Below are positions 1 through 6,068 of a DNA stretch of 10,410 nucleotides, one piece after another. How positions within the stretch are numbered: position 1 is the stretch's first letter; each line of letters starts with the position of its first letter. The translations under genes were made by a program, and so were the position numbers. The notes beneath the pieces are model-generated. The model was not told the DNA's origin and did no database searches. It worked only from the letters and a program-made list of their open reading frames with translations. This DNA is from Candidatus Didemnitutus sp. (GTDB lineage: Bacteria; Verrucomicrobiota; Verrucomicrobiia; Opitutales; Opitutaceae). Location of the stretch: assembly GCA_030682505.1 (NCBI GenBank), contig JAUXOH010000165.1:1-10410 (forward strand), in the 5' to 3' direction.

Positions 1-1794
1 CATCAGGCCGCGCTCGATGGGCAGGGAGTGCTCTATTACAGCGAGCAGGGCTTTGATGATTTCTATCCTGGCAAGGGCTCCACCTACCCGGATCTGCTCG
101 GCACGGTCGGCATCTTGTTCGAACAGGCGAGCGCGCGCGGCCATGCGCAGGAAAGCGACAACGGCACGGTGACTTTCCCGTTCGCGATTCGTAATCAGGT
201 GCTCACGTCGCTCAGCACGCTCGCGGCGGGGATCTCGTTGCGCACGGAACTGCTCATCCTGCAGAAGGAATATCCCAAGGAAACCGCCGCCCTCGCGCGC
301 GCGAGCAAGGTGAAGGCGTATGTCTTCGGCGATGACGGTGACCCGGCCCGCGCGTGGGCCTTTTTGAAGCTCCTTGCGCAGCACCGTGTCGAGGTGCGCG
401 CCCTCACCGAGAGCGTGACCGCCGAGGGCCAGACCTTCACCCCCGGCACCGCGTGGGTGGCGCTGGCCGACCAGGCGCAGTTCCGGCTCCTGACCGAGAT
501 GTTTGTCAAGCGCACCGAGTTTCAGGACAACACCTTTTACGACGTTTCGGCGTGGACGTTGCCGCTCGCTTACAATCTGCCCTTCGCCGAACTGGCCAAG
601 GCTCCGGCGACCGGCGCCGTGGTCGGGCTCCCGGCCTTCCCGGCTGGCCGACTCGTTGGTGGGCACGCCAGCTACGCCTACGTCTTCAATTGGAATGGTT
701 ACTACGCACCGCGGGCGTTGCAGCGCCTGCACCGCGCCGGGATCGTCGTGAAAGGTCTCACGTCCCCGCTCGAGGCGATCGCTGCCGACGGCTCGCGCCA
801 CGCCTTTGGTCACGGCGCCGTGCTCGTCCCCCTGGGCGCACAAGCGGACAAGGTCGCGTTGATTCGCAACGTGATCGAAACCATCGTGCAGGAGGACGCC
901 GTGACGGTTTATGGATTCTCCACCGGTCTCACGCCAAAGGGGGTGGATTTTGGCTCCTCATCTTTCATTCCCCTCGTTGCGCCCAAAGTGGCCTTGGTCG
1001 TGGGCGACGGCGTCGACCCGCAGGAGATCGGCGCCACGTGGCACCTGCTCGACCAACGCGTCGGCCTTGCGCCGACCTTGCTCGACGTCAACCAGCTCTC
1101 CCGCGCGAACCTCACCCGTTACACCTCAATCGTGATGGCGGACGGCCGCTACGATGAGTTCAGCGATGCCATCGTGGCCGCGCTCAAACGCTGGGTGCGC
1201 GAAGGTGGCACGCTGGTGGCGGTGGGTCGCGCCGCCCAGTGGGTCGGCAAGAAGGAGATTGCGGCCTTGGAATTCGGCGGCCACGCGACGCCGGCGGCGG
1301 GCGTGGGCACGGGTCGCAATCAACCGGCCGCACCGGTGACGGATGGCGAAGGCAGTCGCTTCGCCTTTGGCAGTGCGCCGGAGCGCGAGGCACAGAAACT
1401 CGTGGCGGGGGCTTTGTTCGCCGTTTCGATCGATCCCACCCATCCGCTCGGCTACGGATTTTCCAGTGACCGCCTTACGCTCTGTCGCGCCAACACGATC
1501 ATCCTCAAAGCCGCCAAGTCGCCCTACGAGACCCCCGCCGTTTACACGGCCAAGCCCCTGCAGGCGGGCTACGCCTCCGAGGCGAACCAGAACCTGATCG
1601 CGAACTCGGCCGCCATCGTGGCGCTGCCGACCGGCCGCGGGGCGGTGGTCGCGATGCCCGATGACCCGAACTTCCGCGGCTTCTGGTATGGCGGCAACCG
1701 GGTGTTCCTCAACGCGATCTTTTACGGCGACGCCATTCGCCCGGTCCGCGCGGGTGACGATTTTGAGGAAACCGACGACGCGCACGCGCACTGA
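1..1794 (+). CDS. M14-type zinc carboxypeptidase-like protein with GATase-like C-terminal domain (partial, 5' end missing)
   Basis: The reading frame is open from the first base, so the N-terminus with the zinc ligands lies outside the window; 597 codons remain. The first visible residues (YYSEQGFDDFYPGKGSTYP, then GILFEQ) resemble the end of the M14 metallopeptidase domain in large bacterial peptidase M14 family proteins. The Glu at bases 121-123 is the likely catalytic general base (inference from family resemblance). A middle region of unknown fold follows. From about base 983 to 1260 there is a Rossmann-like stretch (KVALVVGDGVDPQEIGATWH ... SIVMADGRYDEF ... WVREGGTLVAVG) resembling the type 1 glutamine-amidotransferase-like domain often found behind such M14 domains. 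No GATase Cys nucleophile is evident, so it is probably non-catalytic. The C-terminus (HPLGYGF ... GFWYGGNRVFLNAIFYG) is also typical of this family. The protein probably acts in the periplasm on peptides, but the export signal cannot be checked here. It ends TGA ahead of an intrinsic terminator. Confidence 0.8.
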   Translation, partial: HQAALDGQGVLYYSEQGFDDFYPGKGSTYPDLLGTVGILFEQASARGHAQESDNGTVTFPFAIRNQVLTSLSTLAAGISLRTELLILQKEYPKETAALARASKVKAYVFGDDGDPARAWAFLKLLAQHRVEVRALTESVTAEGQTFTPGTAWVALADQAQFRLLTEMFVKRTEFQDNTFYDVSAWTLPLAYNLPFAELAKAPATGAVVGLPAFPAGRLVGGHASYAYVFNWNGYYAPRALQRLHRAGIVVKGLTSPLEAIAADGSRHAFGHGAVLVPLGAQADKVALIRNVIETIVQEDAVTVYGFSTGLTPKGVDFGSSSFIPLVAPKVALVVGDGVDPQEIGATWHLLDQRVGLAPTLLDVNQLSRANLTRYTSIVMADGRYDEFSDAIVAALKRWVREGGTLVAVGRAAQWVGKKEIAALEFGGHATPAAGVGTGRNQPAAPVTDGEGSRFAFGSAPEREAQKLVAGALFAVSIDPTHPLGYGFSSDRLTLCRANTIILKAAKSPYETPAVYTAKPLQAGYASEANQNLIANSAAIVALPTGRGAVVAMPDDPNFRGFWYGGNRVFLNAIFYGDAIRPVRAGDDFEETDDAHAH

Positions 1795-1814
1795 GTGGTG
1801 ACCAATCCACTTCG

Positions 1815-1853
1815 CCTCCGGCGCGGTTTGCCGCCCGGAGGATTTCTCGTTTT
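1815..1853 (+). terminator. Intrinsic terminator after the M14 peptidase gene
   Basis: A hairpin begins 20 bp after the stop codon. The arms CCTCCGG (1815-1821) and CCGGAGG (1835-1841) pair perfectly. The inner GCGG/CCGC stem pairs after a single bulged C, leaving a TTTG loop. The T-rich tail ATTTCTCGTTTT follows directly. This separates the peptidase from the phosphofructokinase gene. Confidence 0.75.
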
Positions 1854-1921
1854 CAGGCGGGGACGCGACAACCGATGCCCAGCAATCGCCCGAATCTGCG
1901 CAACAGTGACACAATTCGGCG

Positions 1922-1950
1922 TTGAGTCAGGCGCCGGCGTGTTCTCTAGT
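1922..1950 (+). promoter_or_regulatory. Possible sigma70-type promoter for the phosphofructokinase gene
   Basis: TTGAGT (1922-1927) and TCTAGT (1945-1950) are separated by exactly 17 bp and each matches the -35 or -10 consensus in four of six positions. The site lies after the upstream terminator and about 45 bp before the pfk start, where a promoter is required. An imperfect inverted repeat (CGCCCGAAT at 1887-1895 and ATTCGGCG at 1914-1921, one bulged base) abuts the -35 box and could be an operator. Promoter consensus in this lineage is not known to me, so this is a weak call. Confidence 0.3.
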
Positions 1951-1994
1951 GGCCCTTCCGCGCTGAAGCGGGAACAATTTAACACTTACCACGC

Positions 1995-3080
1995 ATGAAA
2001 GAGCGCATCGGAATCGTCACGGGCGGCGGGGATTGCCCCGGCCTCAATGCTGTCATTTACGCCGTCGTCAAGGCGGCGGATCGCCGCGGTTGGGAAACGC
2101 TCGGCATCTACTCGGGTTTTGACGGGCTCCTTTCACCGGTGCAGGCGCGCCCGCTGGATTATCGCGAGATGGACGGACTGCTTTACCTCGGCGGCACGGT
2201 GCTCGGCACGTCCAACAAGGGACGCTTCACCGCCAAGATCGGCCATGGCGAAACCAAGGCGATCGACCCGGCCGTGCTGGCCGAAGCCAAACGCAATTTT
2301 GATGCCCTCGGTCTGCGCGCCCTCGTGGTGCTCGGCGGCGACGGGTCTCTCTCCATCGGCCTGCAATGCATGGAAGCCGGCATCCCGATCGTCGGCGTGC
2401 CGAAGACCATCGACAACGACATCGTCGGCACGAGCGTCACCTTCGGGTTCGATTCGGCGGTCTCGTTTGCGACCGATGCGATCGACCGCCTCCGCACCCA
2501 CGCCCAAAGCCACAGCCGCGTGATGGTGGTCGAGATGATGGGTCGCTATGCCGGCTGGATTGCCGCCCATGCCGGCATCGCCGGCGGCGCGAGCGTCGTG
2601 CTCATTCCGGAAATCCCCTTCAGCTACGAAAGCGTCGTGAAGAAGATCCTCGAGCGCGAAGCCGAGGGGAAGCACTTCACGATGGTGGTGGTGGCCGAGG
2701 GCGCGCGACTGAAAGGCGGAGATTTCATCACGCAAGGCGGTTCTCCCGAGGCCAATCGCGAGGCCCGGCTTGGCGGAGTCAGCTTTATCGTCGCCGACGA
2801 AATTGCCAAACGCACCGGCAAGGAGACGCGGGCCACGGTGCTGGGTCACTTGCAGCGGGGCGGGGTGCCGACCACCCTCGACCGGTTGCTCTGCACCCGC
2901 TTTGGCGCGAGCGCGGTGCGCCTGATCGATGAGCAAAAGTATGGCCACATGGTCGCCCTGAAGGAACCCGACATCATCGATTTTCCGATTTCCGAAGGGG
3001 TGAGCAAACTCCGCACCGTGCCAACCGACGGCGATCTCATCCGCACGGGTCGCGCGCTCGGCATCAGCTGGGGTGATTGA
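1995..3080 (+). CDS. 6-phosphofructokinase, group III-like (ATP or PPi donor uncertain)
   Basis: This enzyme phosphorylates fructose 6-phosphate to fructose 1,6-bisphosphate, the committed step of glycolysis, in the cytoplasm. The 361 residues are somewhat longer than the roughly 320 of E. coli PfkA. Visible motifs in order are the N-terminal GGGDCPGLNAV (nucleotide/phosphate loop, residues 10-20), LGGDGS (113-118), PKTIDND (136-142) with D140 as the expected catalytic base, MGRYAGW (182-188) of the sugar-phosphate site, and GHLQRGG (284-290). At the donor-determining sites it has Gly117 (E. coli G104, ATP-type) but Lys137 (E. coli G124, where Lys is PPi-type). This combination is known in the mixed-substrate group III family, including ATP-dependent actinobacterial enzymes, so ATP use is likely but not certain. 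The ATG at 1995 is the only start giving the conserved N-terminus; no Shine-Dalgarno sequence precedes it. The gene appears monocistronic. Confidence 0.95.
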   Translation: MKERIGIVTGGGDCPGLNAVIYAVVKAADRRGWETLGIYSGFDGLLSPVQARPLDYREMDGLLYLGGTVLGTSNKGRFTAKIGHGETKAIDPAVLAEAKRNFDALGLRALVVLGGDGSLSIGLQCMEAGIPIVGVPKTIDNDIVGTSVTFGFDSAVSFATDAIDRLRTHAQSHSRVMVVEMMGRYAGWIAAHAGIAGGASVVLIPEIPFSYESVVKKILEREAEGKHFTMVVVAEGARLKGGDFITQGGSPEANREARLGGVSFIVADEIAKRTGKETRATVLGHLQRGGVPTTLDRLLCTRFGASAVRLIDEQKYGHMVALKEPDIIDFPISEGVSKLRTVPTDGDLIRTGRALGISWGD

Positions 3081-3111
3081 GCCGCTCGCGGGACCCCACC
3101 GGCCCATGTAG

Positions 3112-3163
3112 GTTGCGCGCTCGCCGCGCAACGGGACGCAAAGTGGCGCGGTGAGCGCGCCAC
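3112..3163. repeat. REP-like element: two tandem perfect hairpins
   Basis: Two hairpins of identical geometry stand in tandem 10 bp apart. The first is GTTGCGCG (3112-3119), loop CTCGC, CGCGCAAC (3125-3132). The second is GTGGCGCG (3143-3150), loop GTGAG, CGCGCCAC (3156-3163). Each has a perfect 8-bp stem and a 5-nt loop. The flanks GTAG (3108-3111) and CGAC (3163-3166) may belong to the element. Paired hairpins between genes are typical of REP/BIME-type elements mobilised by RAYT (REP-associated tyrosine) transposases, but no second full copy lies in the window, so repeat status is inference. Starting about 30 bp after the pfk stop, it may also weaken transcription beyond pfk, though no T-tract follows. 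Confidence 0.6.
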
Positions 3164-3259
3164 CGACAGAAATCCCAGTCCGTACGCCCCAGCGGCAACG
3201 GAGGAAACTCGCTTTACTCGGCGGCGCGCCGCGCAATTCTTTCGCCAACCCCGTCACCC

Positions 3260-4066
3260 ATGAAGGAAATTCTCCGCAACACCTTTGCCGCGATGATTGG
3301 CGCCGTCGTCGGCGTCGTACTGATCACCGCGATCCAAATTTACAGCCAGAGCCTCTACCCGTTGCCCGAGGGGTTGCAGCCCACGGACAAGGTCGCGATG
3401 GGTGAATTCATCCGCACGCTGCCGCTTGCCGCGTTGCTCCTCGTGCTCGCCAGCTACTTCGTCGGCGTCACGGCCGGGGCTTGGCTGGCGGGCCGGCTCT
3501 CGTTCACGGCGCATCGCCGGCAGGTGATCATGGTCACCCTGCTGTTCACCGCCGCGAGCGTGATGAACCTCCTGGCCTTTCCGCACCCGGCGTGGTTCTG
3601 GGCGGCCAACTTCGCGGTCGTCTTCGGTGGCGGCTGGATCGCGCTGTTCCTTTTGGGACTCCGGCGAACGACCATGGCGGTTGAACGGGAGCCTGGTGAA
3701 AACAAAGGAACGCAAAACGACGTCACGAACTTTTATTTGAAAGCAAGCGGTGTCGCAATAATTGTGGCGGCCGTGTTGGAGGTTGGCGGATTCGTTCCGG
3801 GCCTTAAGGCGATTGTCCCGAGTATTTCTGTTATCGTCGTGTTTTCGATTCCGGCGCTACTTGTTCGTCACTTGATTGCCAAAAGACCGCTTGGACAATT
3901 TGCGGCCTTCGCCGTTTGCGCGACTCTCTTTCTTTTGTGGCACGTCCTGCACCAAGCCATTTGGGATTCAGGCAGTCGCGTTTCGTTGCTGTTTATTGCC
4001 AGCGTTTTTTTTGCGTATGCGGTCCTGCGTCAACCGAGCAGCAGATTACGAAAAACTGCTGAATAA
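3260..4066 (+). CDS. Polytopic inner-membrane protein of unknown function, possibly a fusion
   Basis: I do not recognise the family. The 268-residue protein has about eight hydrophobic segments: near residues 8-29, 54-78, 89-107, 112-134, 160-180, 184-206, 212-231 and 241-257. They fall into two groups of four, joined by a hydrophilic linker (about 136-158, rich in Arg, Glu, Asn and Lys). The first half alone resembles short four-helix membrane proteins of about 135-140 residues. From about base 3690 onward GC content drops and AT-rich codons (TTT, ATT, AAA, TTG) become frequent, unlike the first half and all other genes here. An in-frame ATG at 3674 (residue 139) could once have started a separate protein. 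The start at 3260 gives a good N-terminal anchor, and no Shine-Dalgarno sequence is seen. A frame with this many helices is very probably real; its function is unknown. Confidence 0.75.
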   Translation: MKEILRNTFAAMIGAVVGVVLITAIQIYSQSLYPLPEGLQPTDKVAMGEFIRTLPLAALLLVLASYFVGVTAGAWLAGRLSFTAHRRQVIMVTLLFTAASVMNLLAFPHPAWFWAANFAVVFGGGWIALFLLGLRRTTMAVEREPGENKGTQNDVTNFYLKASGVAIIVAAVLEVGGFVPGLKAIVPSISVIVVFSIPALLVRHLIAKRPLGQFAAFAVCATLFLLWHVLHQAIWDSGSRVSLLFIASVFFAYAVLRQPSSRLRKTAE

Positions 4067-4081
4067 TAAGACAATCAGTTT

Positions 4082-4100
4082 CGTTGGCGCGTGGCCAACG
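4082..4100. terminator. Hairpin between convergent genes, possible terminator
   Basis: A perfect 7-bp stem, CGTTGGC (4082-4088) and GCCAACG (4094-4100), encloses a 5-nt loop, GCGTG. It lies in the 61-bp gap between the convergent membrane-protein and dehydrogenase genes, where a shared terminator would be expected. Neither side carries a proper T-tract, so it could instead be a lone REP-type hairpin: the 5-nt loop matches the geometry of the pair at 3112-3163. Confidence 0.35.
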
Positions 4101-4127
4101 GCGACGGAGGCTGAGCGCGCACCGACC

Positions 4128-5003
4128 CTACGCGCGCTCGGCGTAGTGGCGGAAGAGCACCTGGGTGCCGCAATCGTCCCAGCCGCGTGCGCTCACCTCG
4201 TCGTAGAGTTGCTTCGCCAGCGCGAGGCCGGGCAGGTCGAGCTTCATCGCGGCGGCAGACTCAAGCGCGAGCCGCATGTCCTTGAGAAAATGTTTCACGT
4301 AAAAGCCCGCGGCGAAATCTCCCCGCAATGCGCGCGGGCCGTAGTTGTTCAATGACCAGCTGCCGGCCGCCCCGCCGCCGATACTTTCGATGACCCGCGC
4401 CGGATCCAGTCCCGCGTGACGGGCGAAGACGAGGGCTTCGCACCACGCGAGCATGCCGGCCGCGATCGCGATCTGGTTGGCCAGCTTGCAATACTGGCCC
4501 GCGCCCGCCGACCCTTGGAGCAGGATGTTCTTGCCCATGACCTCGAAGAGAGGCTTCGCGCGGAGGAAGGCGGTTTCCTCGCCCCCCACCATGATCACCA
4601 ACCGCGCCTCGCGGGCGCCGATGTCTCCGCCCGAGACCGGGGCATCGAGGGCCGCGCAACCGGCCGCCGCGGCCGCGGTCGCGATGCGCTGGGCGAGGGC
4701 CGGACTCGAGGTCGTCATGTCCACGAGCACCGCACCCGGGCGGGCCTGCGCCAGCACGCCATGCGGACCGAAATAGGTTTCCTCCACGTCCTGCGGAAAG
4801 CCGACGATGGTGAAGACAAAATCCGCCTGGGCAGCGGCACCGCCGGGAGTGGCATGCCACGTGGCGCCGGACTCGAGCAGGGCTTGGGCCTTCTCCTGGG
4901 TGCGGTTGTGCACGTGCAGCGTGTGTCCGGCCTTGAGCAGGTGGCCCGCCATGCTGCGGCCCATCACCCCGGTGCCGATGAATGCGATCGAGTGCGTCGA
5001 CAT
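4128..5003 (-). CDS. NAD(P)-dependent beta-hydroxyacid dehydrogenase (3-hydroxyisobutyrate dehydrogenase family)
   Basis: This cytoplasmic oxidoreductase of 291 residues has the usual family length. The N-terminal Rossmann domain has GTGVMG at residues 10-15 for dinucleotide binding. HNRT (32-35) follows the second strand; Arg-Thr here usually indicates preference for NADP(H) over NAD(H). The substrate signature DAPVSGG is at 120-126. The catalytic lysine motif GQYCKLANQ spans 169-177, with K173 as the expected catalytic residue. HFLKDMRLA (238-246) is the conserved C-terminal element. Possible substrates in the family include 3-hydroxyisobutyrate, tartronate semialdehyde, and glyoxylate or succinic semialdehyde; sequence alone does not decide. 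The ATG at 5003 places the Rossmann strand at the normal distance from the N-terminus. It is divergent from the AEC permease gene and convergent with the membrane-protein gene. No Shine-Dalgarno sequence precedes the start. Confidence 0.93.
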   Translation of the reverse strand: MSTHSIAFIGTGVMGRSMAGHLLKAGHTLHVHNRTQEKAQALLESGATWHATPGGAAAQADFVFTIVGFPQDVEETYFGPHGVLAQARPGAVLVDMTTSSPALAQRIATAAAAAGCAALDAPVSGGDIGAREARLVIMVGGEETAFLRAKPLFEVMGKNILLQGSAGAGQYCKLANQIAIAAGMLAWCEALVFARHAGLDPARVIESIGGGAAGSWSLNNYGPRALRGDFAAGFYVKHFLKDMRLALESAAAMKLDLPGLALAKQLYDEVSARGWDDCGTQVLFRHYAERA

Positions 5004-5060
5004 GGAGGTGACGCCAACGATTTTGGCTGCCGGTGGCGAAGCTAAAGCAGTCCGGGATTT

Positions 5061-5070
5061 TCGACGTCGA
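5061..5070. promoter_or_regulatory. Palindrome in the divergent intergenic region, candidate operator
   Basis: TCGACGTCGA is a perfect 10-bp palindrome. It lies near the middle of the roughly 100-bp gap (5004-5104) between the divergent dehydrogenase and permease genes. Its position would suit a regulator controlling both genes. Short GC-containing palindromes also arise by chance in GC-rich DNA, so this is tentative. I see no convincing -35/-10 pair in either direction. Confidence 0.25.
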
Positions 5071-5104
5071 CGGCTGGGTCCACCGAACGCACAGTCCCCG
5101 GGTC

Positions 5105-6043
5105 ATGCTCGTGATCAATGCGCTCACTCCGGTATTTCTCATCGTCGCCCTCGGCGCGTGGCTGCAAAAATCGACCTTTGTCTCACCGGGATTCCTGCGC
5201 GAAGCGAATCGGGTGACCTATTGGCTCGGTTTGCCCGCGCTGCTCTTCAGTCAGCTCGTCTCCTCGCTGCACGAGGCGGCGGGGGCGGAAAAATTGCTCG
5301 GCGCGATGTTCCTCACCACCGGGCTCGCCATACTCGCGGCCTATGCCGCATCGTGGTTGATGCGCGTGCCCGAAGCGGCCACGGGCACGTTTGTTCAGGG
5401 CGCGTTTCGCGGCAACCTGGCCTTCGTCGGCCTGCCCATTATTTTTGCGCTGCCGGATGTACCCGTGCTCGACGGTCTTTCCTTGCACAGCGCCGCCGTC
5501 ATCGCGGTGGCGCCCACGATGGTGCTCTACAATGTCGGTGGCGTGATCGTGCTGACGGTAAGTCAGCATGCTCTGGGCCCCAAGATGATCTGGCCCGTGG
5601 TGAAACAACTCGCCGTGACCCCGCCGCTGCTGGCGACCGTGGCGGGCATCAGTTTTGTCGCGCTGGGTTGGACGCTGCCACGCTCGCTTGCCCACACGCT
5701 GGGGGCGCTGGGGGAAATGGCGCTGCCGCTCGGCCTGTTGAGCGTCGGCGGTTCACTCGTGACCGCACAACTCACGGGAGCGTGGAAGGCCCCGCTCAGT
5801 TCGGCGGTGCTCAAATCGATCGCCGGCCCGCTGATCGGTCTGGCCTCAGCCCGCTGGTTTGGTCTCGGTCCGCGGGAAACCGTGCTGATCATGATTCTGG
5901 CGGCCGCCCCGACGGCCATCGTGTCCTACACCATGGCGGTGGAATTGAAGGGGGATGAGAAAATGGCGTCGGCCACCATTGCCCTCAGCGTGGTGACGTC
6001 GCTGGTGGCGCTGGCGGTGATTGTCGGATTCTTTCCGGTCTGA
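5105..6043 (+). CDS. AEC-family (auxin efflux carrier-like) permease
   Basis: This inner-membrane transporter of 312 residues has about ten hydrophobic segments in two halves separated by a short hydrophilic stretch, as usual for the AEC family (Mem_trans). Family hallmarks are the N-terminal LTPVFLIVALGAWLQK (residues 7-22), FRGNLAFVGLPI (101-112) with the conserved Arg-Gly-Asn, the LPLGLLSVGGSL segment (207-218), and AAAPTAIVSYTMA (266-278). Bacterial members include candidate exporters or importers of malonate and other small carboxylates, but the substrate cannot be read from the sequence. I chose the ATG at 5105 because the conserved N-terminal helix starts there. A GTG at 5033 would add 24 hydrophilic residues unlike the family and would run through most of the divergent promoter region. 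The neighbouring dehydrogenase makes a role in hydroxy- or oxo-acid transport plausible (inference). Confidence 0.9.
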   Translation: MLVINALTPVFLIVALGAWLQKSTFVSPGFLREANRVTYWLGLPALLFSQLVSSLHEAAGAEKLLGAMFLTTGLAILAAYAASWLMRVPEAATGTFVQGAFRGNLAFVGLPIIFALPDVPVLDGLSLHSAAVIAVAPTMVLYNVGGVIVLTVSQHALGPKMIWPVVKQLAVTPPLLATVAGISFVALGWTLPRSLAHTLGALGEMALPLGLLSVGGSLVTAQLTGAWKAPLSSAVLKSIAGPLIGLASARWFGLGPRETVLIMILAAAPTAIVSYTMAVELKGDEKMASATIALSVVTSLVALAVIVGFFPV

Positions 6044-6049
6044 TGGGTG

Positions 6050-6067
6050 GCGCCGCAGGCGCGATTT
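6050..6067 (+). terminator. Weak hairpin terminator after the permease gene
   Basis: GCGCC (6050-6054) and GGCGC (6058-6062) form a 5-bp GC stem with a GCA loop. GATTTCTC follows, a short T-rich tail on the plus strand. It lies in the 25-bp gap between the convergent permease and LysM-protein genes. The stem is short and the tail impure, so the call is weak. Confidence 0.3.
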
Positions 6068-6068
6068 C

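Noticed and set aside
3221..3232. Perfect palindrome GCGGCGCGCCGC before the membrane gene
   Set aside because: It has no loop and no T-tract. Such GC palindromes are expected by chance in this composition.
2133..3257. A 374-codon open frame on the minus strand opposite pfk
   Set aside because: It mirrors the conserved pfk codons, and its His/Arg/Ala-rich product resembles no family.
4060..4127. Possible integron attC site after the low-GC half of the membrane gene
   Set aside because: The hairpin GTTGGC/GCCAAC does not fit the GTTRRRY core, and no second pair of core boxes is present.
5033..5104. A GTG start giving a 24-residue N-terminal extension of the AEC permease
   Set aside because: The extension is hydrophilic, unlike AEC proteins, lacks an SD, and would occupy most of the divergent promoter region.
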